Part shown: piece by piece, positions 47,245 through 61,500 of the stretch
Numbering within the stretch: position 1 is the first letter of the stretch
How the letters are laid out: every line of letters starts with the position of its first letter
Assembly (NCBI GenBank): GCA_023053545.1
Contig: JAKZAN010000047.1
Coordinates: 495,544-559,543 of the forward strand
Length of the DNA stretch: 64,000 bases
Direction: 5' to 3'
Source of the DNA: Lepidurus packardi
Taxonomy: Eukaryota > Arthropoda > Branchiopoda > Notostraca > Triopsidae
Notes under the pieces: generated by a model
The model's input: the letters and a program-made list of their open reading frames with translations, nothing else
Told to the model about the DNA's origin: nothing
Database searches by the model: none
Program-made: the position numbers and the translations under genes

Positions 47245-50200
47245 CCGTAAGGAATTAATTCAGTCCGTAAGGAATTAATTCAGTCCGTAAGGAATTAATT
47301 CAGTCCGTAAGGAATTAATTCAGTCAGTAAGGAATTAATTCAGTCCGTAAGGAATTAATTCAGTCCGTAATCGATTAATTAAGTCCGTAATGAATTAATT
47401 CAGTCCGTATGAAATTAATTCAGTCCGTAAGGAATTAATTCAGTCCGAAAGGAATTAATTCAGTCAGTAAGGAATTAATTCAGTCCGTAAGGAATTAATT
47501 CAGTCCGTAATCGATTAATTAAGTCCGTAATGAATTAATTCAGTCCGTATGAAATTAATTCAGTCCGTAAGGAATTAATTCAGTAGGTAAGGAATTAATT
47601 CAGTCCGTAAGGAATTATTTCAGTCCGTAATTAATTAATTCATTCCTTACGGAACTAATTAAGTCCATAAGGAATTAATTCAGTCTGAAAGGATTTAATT
47701 AAGTCCGTAATGAATTAGTTCAGTCCGTAAGGAATTAATTCAGTCCGTAAGGAATTAATTCAGTCCGTAAAGAATTAATTCAGTCCGTAAGGAATTAATT
47801 CAGTTCGTAAGGAATTAATTCAGTCCGTAAGGAATTAATAAAATCCGTACGGAATTAATTCAGACCGTAAGGAATTAATTCAGTCAGTAAGGAATTAATT
47901 CAGTCCGTAAGGTATTAATTCAGTCCGTAAGGAAGAAGTTCAGAACGTAAGGAATTAATTCAGTCCGTAATCGATTAATTAAGTCCGTAATGAATTAATT
48001 CTGTCCGTATGAAATTAATTCAGTCCGTAAGGAATTAATTAAGGAATTAATTCAGTCCGTAAGGAATTAATTCAGTCCGTAAGGAATTAATTCAGTCCGT
48101 AAGGAATTATTTCAGTACGTAAGGAATTAATTCAGTCCGTAATGGATTAATTAAGTCCGTAATGAATTAATTCAGTCCGTAAGGAATTAATAAAATCCGT
48201 ACGGAATTAATTCAGTTCGTAAGGAATTTATTCAGTCCGTAAGGAATTAATAAAATCCGTACGGAATTAATTCAGTCCGTAAGGAATTAATAAAATCCGT
48301 ACGGAATTAATTCAGACCGTAAGGAATTAATTAAGTACGTAAGGAATTAATTAAGTCCGTAAGGAATTAATTCAGTCCGTAAGGAATTAATTCAGTCCGT
48401 AAGGAATTAATTCAGTCCGTAAGGAATTAATTCAGTCCGTAATTGATTAATTAAGTCCGTAATGAATTAATTCAGTCCGTATGAAATTAATTCAGTCCGT
48501 AAGGAATTAATTAAATAATTAATTCAGTCCGTAAGGAATTAATTCAGTCCGAAAGGAATTAATTCAGTCCGTAATGAATTAATTCAGTCCGTAAGGAATT
48601 AATAAAATCCGTACGGAATTAATTCAGTTCGTAAGGAATTTATTCAGTCCGTAAGGAATTAATTAAGTCCGTAAGGAATTAATTCAGTCCGTAAGGAATT
48701 AATTCAGTCCGTAAGGAATTAATTCAGTCCGTAAGGAATTAATTCAGTCAGTAAGGAATAAGTTCAGTACGTAAGGAATTAATTCAGTCCGTAATCGATT
48801 AATTAAGTCCGTAATGAATTAATTCAGTCCGTATGAAATTAATTCAGTCCGTAAGGAATTAATTAAGGAATTAATTCAGTCCGTAAGGAATTAATTCAGT
48901 CCGAAAGGAATTAATTCAGTCCGTAATGAATTAATTCAGTCCGTAAGGAATTAATAAAATCCGTACGGAATTAATTCAGTTCGTAAGGAATTTATTCAGT
49001 CCGTAAGGAATTAATAAAATCCGTACGGAATTAATTCAGTTCGTAAGGAATTTATTCAGTCCGTTAGGAATTAATGAAATCCGTACGGAATTAATTCAGT
49101 CCGTAAGGAATTAATTAAGTCCGTAAGGAATTAATTCAGTCAGTAAGGAATTAATTCAGTCCGTCAGGAATTAATTCAGTCCGTAAGGAATTAATTCAGT
49201 CCGTAAGGATTTCATTCAGTCCGTAAGGTATTAATTCAGTCCGTAAGGAATTAATTCAGTCCGTAAGTAATTAATTCAGTCCGTAAGGAAGAAGTTCAGA
49301 AAGTAAGGAATTAATTCAGTCCGTAAACGATTAATTAAGTCCGTAATGAATTAATTAAGTCCGTTAGGAATTAATTAAGGAATTAAGGAATTAATTCAGT
49401 CCGTAAGGAATTAATTCAGTCCGTAAGGAATTAATTCAGTCAGTAAGGAATTAATTCAGTCCGTAAGGAGTTAATAAAATCCGAACGGAAATAATTCAGA
49501 CCGTAAGGAATTAATTAAGTACGTAAGGAATTAATTAAGTCCGTAAGGAATTAATTCAGTCCGTAAGGAATTAATTCAGTCCGTAAGGAATTAATTCAGT
49601 CCGTAAGGAATTAATTCAGTCAGTAAGGAATTAATTCAGTCCGTAAGGAATTAATTCAGTCCGTAATCGATTAATTAAGTCCGTAATGAATTAATTCAGT
49701 CCGTATGAAATTAATTCAGTCCGTAAGGAATTAATTCAGTCCGAAAGGAATTAATTCAGTCAGTAAGGAATTAATTCAGTCCGTAAGGAATTAATTCAGT
49801 CCGTAATCGATTAATTAAGTCCGTAATGAATTAATTCAGTCCGTATGAAATTAATTCAGTCCGTAAGGAATTAATTCAGTAGGTAAGGATATATTCAGTC
49901 CGTAAGGAATTATTTCAGTCCGTAATTAATTAATTCATTCCTTACGGAACTAATTAAGTCCATAAGGAATTAATTCAGTCTGAAAGGATTTAATTAAGTC
50001 CGTAATGAATTAGTTCAGTCCGTAAGGAATTAATTCAGTCCGTAAGGAATTAATTCAGTCCGTAAAGAATTAATTCAGTCCGTAAGGAATTAATTCAGTT
50101 CGTAAGGAATTAATTCAGTCCGTAAGGAATTAATAAAATCCGTACGGAATTAATTCAGACCGTAAGGAATTAATTCAGTCCGTAAGGAATTAATTCAGTC

Positions 50201-50399
50201 CGTAAGGAATTAATTCAGTCAGTAAGGAATTAATTCGGTCCGTAAGGTATTAATTCAGTCCGTAAGGAATTAATTCAGTCCGTAAGTAATTAATTCAGTC
50301 CGTAAGGAAGAAGTTCAGAACGTAAGGAATTAATTCAGTCCGTAATCGATTAATTAAGTCCGTAATGAATTAATTCTGTCCGTATGAAATTAATTCAGT

Positions 50400-52380
50400 C
50401 CGTAAGGAATTAATTAAGGAATTAATTCAGTCCGTAAGGAATTAATTCAGTCCGTAAGGAATTAATTCAGTCCGTAAGGAATTATTTCAGTACGTAAGGA
50501 ATTAATTCAGTCCGTAATGGATTAATTAAGTCCGTAATGAATTAATTCAGTCCGTAAGGAATTAATAAAATCCGTACGGAATTAATTCAGTTCGTAAGGA
50601 ATTTATTCAGTCCGTAAGGAATTAATAAAATCCGTACGGAATTAATTCAGTCCGTAAGGAATTAATAAAATCCGTACGGAATTAATTCAGACCGTAAGGA
50701 ATTAATTAAGTACGTAAGGAATTAATTAAGTCCGTAAGGAATTAATTCAGTCCGTAAGGAATTAATTCAGTCCGTAAGGAATTAATTCAGTCCGTAAGGA
50801 ATTAATTCAGTCAGTAAGGAATAAGTTCAGTACGTAAGGAATTAATTCAGTCCGTAATCGATTAATTAAGTCCGTAATGAATTAATTCAGTCCGTAAGAA
50901 ATTAATTCAGTCCGTAAGGAATTAATTCAGTCCGTAAGGAATTATTTCAGTACGTAAGGAATTAATTCAGTCCGTAATGGATTAATTAAGTCCGTAATGA
51001 ATTAATTCAGTCCGTAAGGAATTAATAAAATCCGTACGGAATTAATTCAGTTCGTAAGGAATTTATTCAGTCCGTTAGGAATTAATGAAATCCGTACGGA
51101 ATTAATTCAGTCCGTAAGGAATTAATTAAGTCCGTAAGGAATTAATTCATTCAGTAAGGAATTAATTCAGTCCGTAAGGAATTAATTCAGTCCGTAAGGA
51201 ATTAATTCAGTCCGTAAGGATTTCATTCAGTCCGTAAGGTATTAATTCAGTCCGTAAGGAATTAATTCAGTCCGTAAGTAATTAATTCAGTCCGTAAGGA
51301 AGAAGTTCAGAAAGTAAGGAATTAATTCAGTCCGTAATCGATTAATTAAGTCCGTAATGAATTAATTCAGTCCGTATGAAATTAATTCAGTCCGTAAGGA
51401 ATTAATTAAGGAATTAATTCAGTCCGTAAGGAATTAATTCAGTCCGTAAGGAATTAATTCAGTCCGTAAGGAATTATTTCAGTACGTAAGGAATTAATTC
51501 AGTCCGTAATGGATTAATTAAGTCCGTAATGAATTAATTCAGTCCGTAAGGAATTAATAAAATCCGTACGGAATTAATTCAGTTCGTAAGGAATTTATTC
51601 AGTCCGTAAGGAATTAATAAAATCCGTACGGAATTAATTCAGTCCGTAAGGAATTAATAAAATCCGTACGGAATTAATTCAGACCGTAAGGAATTAATTA
51701 AGTACGTAAGGAATTAATTAAGTCCGTAAGGAATTAATTCAGTCCGTAAGGAATTAATTCAGTCCGTAAGGAATTAATTCAGTCCGTAAGGAATTAATTC
51801 AGTCAGTAAGGAATAAGTTCAGTACGTAAGGAATTAATTCAGTCCGTAATCGATTAATTAAGTCCGTAATGACTTAATTCAGTCCGTAAGAAATTAATTC
51901 AGTCCGTAAGGAATTAATTCAGTCCGTAAGGAATTATTTCAGTACGTAAGGAATTAATTCAGTCCGTAATGGATTAATTAAGTCCGTAATGAATTAATTC
52001 AGTCCGTAAGGAATTAATAAAATCCGTACGGAATTAATTCAGTTCGTAAGGAATTTATTCAGTCCGTTAGGAATTAATGAAATCCGTACGGAATTAATTC
52101 AGTCCGTAAGGAATTAATTAAGTCCGTAAGGAATTAATTCATTCAGTAAGGAATTAATTCAGTCCGTAAGGAATTAATTCAGTCCGTAAGGAATTAATTC
52201 AGTCCGTAAGGATTTCATTCAGTCCGTAAGGTATTAATTCAGTCCGTAAGGAATTAATTCAGTCCGTAAGTAATTAATTCAGTCCGTAAGGAAGAAGTTC
52301 AGAAAGTAAGGAATTAATTCAGTCCGTAATCGATTAATTAAGTCCGTAATGAATTAATTCAGTCCGTATGAAATTAATTC
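50400..52380. repeat. Tandem duplication, unit 992 bp
   Basis: TAATTAAGGA at 50411/51403, CATTCAG at 51148/52140 and AGAAGTTCAG at 51301/52293 are 992 bp apart. A further copy of the CATTCAG marker lies 1204 bp on (53344), and the 1204-bp spacing recurs at 55339/56543. Confidence 0.85.
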
Positions 52381-55300
52381 AGTCCGTAAGGAATTAATTA
52401 AGGAATTAATTCAGTCCGTAAGGAATTAATTCAGTCCGTAAGGAATTAATTCAGTCCGTAAGGAATTATTTCAGTACGTAAGGAATTAATTCAGTCCGTA
52501 ATGGATTAATTAAGTCCGTAATGAATTAATTCAGTCCGTAAGGAATTAATAAAATCCGTACGGAATTAATTCAGTTCGTAAGGAATTTATTCAGTCCGTA
52601 AGGAATTAATAAAATCCGTACGGAATTAATTCAGTCCGTAAGGAATTAATAAAATCCGTACGGAATTAATTCAGACCGTAAGGAATTAATTAAGTACGTA
52701 AGGAATTAATTAAGTCCGTAATGAATTAATTCAGTCCGTAAGGAATTAATAAAATCCGTACGGAATTAATTCAGTTCGTAAGGAATTTATTCAGTCCGTA
52801 AGGAATTAATAAAATCCGTACGGAATTAATTCAGTCCGTAAGGAATTAATAAAATCCGTACGGAATTAATTCAGACCGTAAGGAATTAATTAAGTACGTA
52901 AGGAATTAATTAAGTCCGTAAGGAATTAATTCAGTCCGTAAGGAATTAATTCAGTCCGTAAGGAATTAATTCAGTCCGTAAGGAATTAATTCAGTCCGTA
53001 ATCGATTAATTAAGTCCGTAATGAATTAATTCAGTCCGTATGAAATTAATTCAGTCCGTAAGGAATTAATTAAGGAATTAATTCAGTCCGTAAGAAATTA
53101 ATTCAGTCCGTAAGGAATTAATTCAGTCCGTAAGGAATTATTTCAGTACGTAAGGAATTAATTCAGTCCGTAATGGATTAATTAAGTCCGTAATGAATTA
53201 ATTCAGTCCGTAAGGAATTAATAAAATCCGTACGGAATTAATTCAGTTCGTAAGGAATTTATTCAGTCCGTTAGGAATTAATGAAATCCGTACGGAATTA
53301 ATTCAGTCCGTAAGGAATTAATTAAGTCCGTAAGGAATTAATTCATTCAGTAAGGAATTAATTCAGTCCGTAAGGAATTAATTCAGTCCGTAAGGAATTA
53401 ATTCAGTCCGTAAGGATTTCATTCAGTCCGTAAGGTATTAATTCAGTCCGTAAGGAATTAATTCAGTCCGTAAGTAATTAATTCAGTCCGTAAGGAAGAA
53501 GTTCAGAAAGTAAGGAATTAATTCAGTCCGTAATCGATTAATTAAGTCCGTAATGAATTAATTCAGTCCGTATGAAATTAATTCAGTCCGTAAGGAATTA
53601 AATAAGGAATTAATTCAGTCCGTAAGGAATTAATTCAGTCCGTAAGGAATTAATTCAGTCCGTAAGGAATTATTTCAGTACGTAAGGAATTAATTCAGTC
53701 CGTAATGGATTAATTAAGTCCGTAATGAATTAATTCAGTCCGTAAGGAATTAATAAAATCCGTACGGAATTAATTCAGTTCGTAAGGAATTTATTCAGTC
53801 CGTAAGGAATTAATAAAATCCGTACGGAATTAATTCAGTCCGTAAGGAATTAATAAAATCCGTACGGAATTAATTCAGTCCGTAAGGAATTAATTCAGTA
53901 AGTAAGGAATAAGTTCAGTACGTAAGGAATTAATTCAGTCCGTAATCGATTAATTAAGTCCGTAATGAATTAATTAAGGAATTAATTCAGTCCGTAAGGA
54001 ATTAATTCAGTCCGTAATGAATTTATTCAGTCCGTAAGGAATTAATAAAATCCGTACGGAATTAATTCAGTTCGTAAGGAATTTATTCAGTCCGTAAGGA
54101 ATTAATAAAATCCGTACGGAATTAATTCAGTTCGTAAGGAATTTATTCAGTCCGTTAGGAATTAATTCAGTTCGTAAGGAATTTATTCAGTCCGTTAGGA
54201 ATTAATAAAATCCGTACGGAATTAATTCAGTCCGTAAGGAATTAATTAAGTCCGTAAGGAATTAATTCAGTCCGTAAGGAATTAATTCAGTCCGTAAGGA
54301 ATTAATTCAGTCCGTAAGGAATTAATTCAGTCAGTAAGGAATTAATTTAGTCCGTAAGGAATTAATTCAGTCCGTTAGGAATTAATTCAGTCCGTAAGGA
54401 ATTAATTCAGTCCGTAAGGAATTAATTCAGTCCGTAAGGAATTAATTCAGTCCGTAAGGAACTAATTCAGTCAGTATGGAATTAATTCAGTCCGTAATTA
54501 ATTAATTCAGTCCGTAAGGAATTAATTCAGTCCGTAAGGATTTAATTCAGTCCGTAAGGTATTAATTCAGTCCGTAAGGAATTAATTCATTCCGTAAGGA
54601 ATTAATTCAGTCCGTAAGGAATTAATTCAGTCCGTACGGAATTAATTCAGTTCGTAAGGAATTAATTCAGTCCGTAAGGAATTAATAAAATCCGTACGGA
54701 ATTAATTCAGTCCGTAAGGAATTAATAAAATCCGTACGGAATTAATTCAACCGTAAGGAATTAATAAAGTACGTAAGGAATTAATTAAGTCCGTAAGGAA
54801 TTAATTCAGTCCGTAAGGAATTAATTCAGTCCGAAAGGAATTAATTCAGTCCGTAAGGAATTAATTCAGTCCGTAAGGATTTAATTCAGTCAGTAAGGAA
54901 TTAATTCAGTCCGTAAGGAATTAATTCAGTCCGTAAGGAATTAATTCAGTCCGTAAGGATTTAATTCAGTCCGTAAGGTATTAATTCAGTCCGTAATCGA
55001 TTAATTAAGTCCGTAATGAATTAATTCAGTCCGTATGAAATTAATTCAGTCCGTAAGGAATTAATTTAGGAATTAATTCAGTCCGTAAGAAATTAATTCA
55101 GTCCGTAAGGAATTAATTCAGTCCGTAAGGAATTATTTCAGTACGTAAGGAATTAATTCAGTCCGTAATGGATTAATTAAGTCCGTAATGAATTAATTCA
55201 GTCCGTAAGGAATTAATAAAATCCGTACGGAATTAATTCAGTTCGTAAGGAATTTATTCAGTCCGTTAGGAATTAATGAAATCCGTACGGAATTAATTCA

Positions 55301-55503
55301 GTCCGTAAGGAATTAATTAAGTCCGTAAGGAATTAATTCATTCAGTAAGGAATTAATTCAGTCCGTAAGGAATTAATTCAGTCCGTAAGGAATTAATTCA
55401 GTCCGTAAGGATTTCATTCAGTCCGTAAGGTATTAATTCAGTCCGTAAGGAATTAATTCAGTCCGTAAGTAATTAATTCAGTCCGTAAGGAAGAAGTTCA
55501 GAA

Positions 55504-58500
55504 AGTAAGGAATTAATTCAGTCCGTAATCGATTAATTAAGTCCGTAATGAATTAATTCAGTCCGTATGAAATTAATTCAGTCCGTAAGGAATTAATTAA
55601 GGAATTAATTCAGTCCGTAAGGAATTAATTCAGTCCGTAAGGAATTAATTCAGTCCGTAAGGAATTATTTCAGTACGTAAGGAATTAATTCAGTCCGTAA
55701 TGGATTAATTAAGTCCGTAATGAATTAATTCAGTCCGTAAGGAATTAATAAAATCCGTACGGAATTAATTCAGTTCGTAAGGAATTTATTCAGTCCGTAA
55801 GGAATTAATAAAATCCGTACGGAATTAATTCAGTCCGTAAGGAATTAATAAAATCCGTACGGAATTAATTCAGACCGTAAGGAATTAATTAAGTACGTAA
55901 GGAATTAATTAAGTCCGTAATGAATTAATTCAGTCCGTAAGGAATTAATAAAATCCGTACGGAATTAATTCAGTTCGTAAGGAATGTATTCAGTCCGTAA
56001 GGAATTAATAAAATCCGTACGGAATTAATTCAGTCCGTAAGGAATTAATAAAATCCGTACGGAATTAATTCAGACCGTAAGGAATTAATTAAGTACGTAA
56101 GGAATTAATTAAGTCCGTAAGGAATTAATTCAGTCCGTAAGGAATTAATTCAGTCCGTAAGGAATTAATTCAGTCCGTAAGGAATTAATTCAGTCCGTAA
56201 TCGATTAATTAAGTCCGTAATGAATTAATTCAGTCCGTATGAAATTAATTCAGTCCGTAAGGAATTAATTAAGGAATTAATTCAGTCCGTAAGAAATTAA
56301 TTCAGTCCGTAAGGAATTAATTCAGTCCGTAAGGAATTATTTCAGTACGTAAGGAATTAATTCAGTCCGTAATGGATTAATTAAGTCCGTAATGAATTAA
56401 TTCAGTCCGTAAGGAATTAATAAAATCCGTACGGAATTAATTCAGTTCGTAAGGAATTTATTCAGTCCGTTAGGAATTAATGAAATCCGTACGGAATTAA
56501 TTCAGTCCGTAAGGAATTAATTAAGTCCGTAAGGAATTAATTCATTCAGTAAGGAATTAATTCAGTCCGTAAGGAATTAATTCAGTCCGTAAGGAATTAA
56601 TTCAGTCCGTAAGGATTTCATTCAGTCCGTAAGGTATTAATTCAGTCCGTAAGGAATTAATTCAGTCCGTAAGTAATTAATTCAGTCCGTAAGGAAGAAG
56701 TTCAGAAAGTAAGGAATTAATTCAGTCCGTAATCGATTAATTAAGTCCGTAATGAATTAATTCAGTCCGTATGAAATTAATTCAGTCCGTAAGGAATTAA
56801 TTAAGGAATTAATTCAGTCCGTAAGGAATTAATTCAGTCCGTAAGGAATTAATTCAGTCCGTAAGGAATTATTTCAGTACGTAAGGAATTAATTCAGTCC
56901 GTAATGGATTAATTAAGTCCGTAATGAATTAATTCAGTCCGTAAGGAATTAATAAAATCCGTACGGAATTAATTCAGTTCGTAAGGAATTTATTCAGTCC
57001 GTAAGGAATTAATAAAATCCGTACGGAATTAATTCAGTCCGTAAGGAATTAATAAAATCCGTACGGAATTAATTCAGTCCGTAAGGAATTAATTCAGTAA
57101 GTAAGGAATAAGTTCAGTACGTAAGGAATTAATTCAGTCCGTAATCGATTAATTAAGTCCGTAATGAATTAATTCAGTCCGTATGAAATTAATTCAGTCC
57201 GTAATGAATTAATTAAGGAATTAATTCAGTCCGTAAGGAATTAATTCAGTCCGTAATGAATTTATTCAGTCCGTAAGGAATTAATAAAATCCGTACGGAA
57301 TTAATTCAGTTCGTAAGGAATTTATTCAGTCCGTAAGGAATTAATAAAATCCGTACGGAATTAATTCAGTTCGTAAGGAATTTATTCAGTCCGTTAGGAA
57401 TTAATTCAGTTCGTAAGGAATTTATTCAGTCCGTTAGGAATTAATAAAATCCGTACGGAATTAATTCAGTCCGTAAGGAATTAATTAAGTCCGTAAGGAA
57501 TTAATTCAGTCCGTAAGGAATTAATTCAGTCCGTAAGGAATTAATTCAGTCCGTAAGGAATTAATTCAGTCAGTAAGGAATTAATTTAGTCCGTAAGGAA
57601 TTAATTCAGTCCGTTAGGAATTAATTCAGTCCGTAAGGAATTAATTCAGTCCGTAAGGAATTAATTCAGTCCGTAAGGAATTAATTCAGTCCGTAAGGAA
57701 TTAATTCAGTCAGTATGGAATTAATTCAGTCCGTAATTAATTAATTCAGTCCGTAAGGAATTAATTCAGTCCGTAAGGATTTAATTCAGTCCGTAAGGTA
57801 TTAATTCAGTCCGTAAGGAATTAATTCATTCCGTAAGGAATTAATTCAGTCCGTAAGGAATTAATTCAGTCCGTACGGAATTAATTCAGTTCGTAAGGAA
57901 TTAATTCAGTCCGTAAGGAATTAATAAAATCCGTACGGAATTAATTCAGTCCGTAAGGAATTAATAAAATCCGTACGGAATTAATTCAACCGTAAGGAAT
58001 TAATAAAGTACGTAAGGAATTAATTAAGTCCGTAAGGAATTAATTCAGTCCGTAAGGAATTAATTCAGTCCGAAAGGAATTAATTCAGTCCGTAAGGAAT
58101 TAATTCAGTCCGTAAGGATTTAATTCAGTCAGTAAGGAATTAATTCAGTCCGTAAGGAATTAATTCAGTCCGTAAGGAATTAATTCAGTCCGTAAGGATT
58201 TAATTCAGTCCGTAAGGTATTAATTCAGTCCGTAAGGAATTATTTCAGTCCGTAATTAATTCATTCATTCCTTACGGAATTAATTAAGTCCATAACGAAT
58301 TAATTCAGTCCGTAAGGAATTAATTCAGTAAGTAAGGAATTAATTAAATCCGTACGGAATTAATTCAGACCGTAAGGAATTAATTAAGTACGTAAGGAAT
58401 TAATTAAGTCCGTAAAGAATTAATTCAGTCCGTAAGGAATTAATTCAGTCAGTAAGGAATTAATTCAGTCCGTAAGGAATTAATTCAGTCAGTAATCGAT

Positions 58501-61500
58501 TAATTAAGTCCGTAATGAATTAATTCAGTCCGTATGAAATTAATTCAGTCCGTAAGGAATTAATTCAGTCCGAAAGGAATTAATTCAGTCAGAAGGAATT
58601 AATTCAGTCCGTAAGGAATTAATTCAGTCCGTAATCGATTAATTAAGTCCGTAATGAATTAATTCAGTCCGTATGAAATTAATTCAGTCCGTAATGAATT
58701 AATTAAGGAATTAATTCAGTCCGTAAGGAATTAATTCAGTCCGTAAGGAATTAATTCAGTCCGTAATGAATTTATTCAGTCCGTAAGGAATTAATAAAAT
58801 CCGTACGGAATTAATTCAGTTCGTAAGGAATTTATTCAGTCCGTAAGGAATTAATAAAATCCGTACGGAATTAATTCAGTTCGTAAGGAATTTATTCAGT
58901 CCGTTAGGAATTAATTCAGTTCGTAAGGAATTTATTCAGTCCGTTAGGAATTAATAAAATCCGTACGGAATTAATTCAGTTCGTAAGGAATTTATTCAGT
59001 CCGTTAGGAATTAATTCAGTTCGTAAGGAATTTATTCAGTCCGTTAGGAATTAATAAAATCCGTACGGAATTAATTCAGTCCGTAAGGAATTAATTTAGT
59101 CCGTAAGGAATTAATTCAGTCCGTTAGGAATTAATTCAGTCCGTAAGGAATTAATTCAGTCCGTAAGGAATTAATTCAGTCCGTAAGGAATTAATTCAGT
59201 CCGTAAGGAATTAATTCAGTCAGTATGGAATTAATTCAGTCCGTAATTAATTAATTCAGTCCGTAAGGAATTAATTCAGTCCGTAAGGATTTAATTCAGT
59301 CCGTAAGGTATTAATTCAGTTCGTAAGGAATTAATTCATTCCGTAAGGAATTAATTCAGTCCGTAAGGAATTAATTCAGTCCGTACGGAATTAATTCAGT
59401 TCGTAAGGAATTAATTCAGTCCGTAAGGAATTAATAAAATCCGTACGGAATTAATTCAGTCCGTAAGGAATTAATAAAATCCGTACGGAATTAATTCAAC
59501 CGTAAGGAATTAATAAAGTACGTAAGGAATTAATTAAGTCCGTAAGGAATTAATTCAGTCCGTAAGGAATTAATTCAGTCCGAAAGGAATTAATTCAGTC
59601 CGTAAGGAATTAATTCAGTCCGTAAGGATTTAATTCAGTCAGTAAGGAATTAATTCAGTCCGTAAGGAATTAATTCAGTCCGTAAGGAATTAATTCAGTC
59701 CGTAAGGATTTAATTCAGTCCGTAAGGTATTAATTCAGTCCGTAAGGAATTATTTCAGTCCGTAATTAATTCATTCATTCCTTACGGAATTAATTAAGTC
59801 CATAACGAATTAATTCAGTCCGTAAGGAATTAATTCAGTCAGTAATCGATTAATTAAGTCCGTAATGAATTAATTCAGTCCGTATGAAATTAATTCAGTC
59901 CGTAAGGAATTAATTCAGTCCGAAAGGAATTAATTCAATCAGAAGGAATTAATTCAGTCCGTAAGGAATTAATTCAGTCCGTAATCGATTAATTAAGTCC
60001 GTAATGAATTAATTCAGTCCGTATGAAATTAATTCAGTCCGTAAGGAATTAATTCAGTAGGTAAGGAATTCATTCAGTCCGTAAGGAATTATTTCAGTCC
60101 GTAATTAATTAATTCATTCCTTACGGAACTAATTAAGTCCATAAGGAATTAATTCAGTCTGAAAGGATTTAATTAAGTCCGTAATGAATTAGTTCAGTCC
60201 GTAAGGAATTAATTCAATCCGTAAGGAATTAATTCAGTCCGTAAAGAATTAATTCAGTCCGTAAGGAATTAATTCAGTTCGTAAGGAATTAATTCAGTCC
60301 GTAAGGAATTAATAAAATCCGTACGGAATTAATTCAGACCGTACGGAATTAATTCAGACCGTAAGGAATTAATTCAGTCCGTAATGAATTAGTTCAGTCC
60401 GTAAGGAATTAATTCAATCCGTAAGGAATTAATTCAGTCCGTAAAGAATTAATTAAGTCCGTAAGGAATTAATTCAGTCCGTAAGGAATTAATTCAGTCA
60501 GTAAGGAATTAATTCAGTCCGTAAGGAATTAATTCAGTCAGTAAGGAATTAATTCAGTCCGTAAGGAATTAATTCAGTCCGTAAGGAATTAATTCAGTCC
60601 GTAAGGATTTCATTCAGTCCGTAAGGTATTAATTCAGTCCGTAAGGAATTAATTCAGTCCGTAAGGAATTAATTCAGTCCGTAAGGAAGAAGTTCAGAAC
60701 GTAAGGAATTAATTCAGTCCGTAATCGATTAATTAAGTCCGTAATGAATTAATTCAGTCCGTATGAAATTAATTCAGTCCGTAAGGAATTAATTAAGGAA
60801 TTAATTCAGTCCGTAAGGAATTAATTCAGTCCGTAAGGAATTAATTCAGTCCGTAAGGAATTATTTCAGTACGTAAGGAATTAATTCAGTCCGTAATGGA
60901 TTAATTAAGTCCGTAATGAATTAATTCAGTCCGTAAGGAATTAATAAAATCCGTACGGAATTAATTCAGTTCGTAAGGAATTTATTCAGTCCGTAAGGAA
61001 TTAATAAAATCCGTACGGAATTAATTCAGTCCGTAAGGAATTAATAAAATCCGTACGGAATTAATTCAGACCGTAAGGAATTAATTAAGTACGTAAGGAA
61101 TTAATTAAGTCCGTAATGAATTAATTCAGTCCGTAAGGAATTAATAAAATCCGTACGGAATTAATTCAGTTCGTAAGGAATTTATTCAGTCCGTAAGGAA
61201 TTAATAAAATCCGTACGGAATTAATTCAGTCCGTAAGGAATTAATAAAATCCGTACGGAATTAATTCAGACCGTAAGGAATTAATTAAGTACGTAAGGAA
61301 TTAATTAAGTCCGTAAGGAATTAATTCAGTCCGTAAGGAATTAATTCAGTCCGTAAGGAATTAATTCAGTCCGTAAGGAATTAATTCAGTCCGTAATCGA
61401 TTAATTAAGTCCGTAATGAATTAATTCAGTCCGTATGAAATTAATTCAGTCCGTAAGGAATTAATTAAGGAATTAATTCAGTCCGTAAGAAATTAATTCA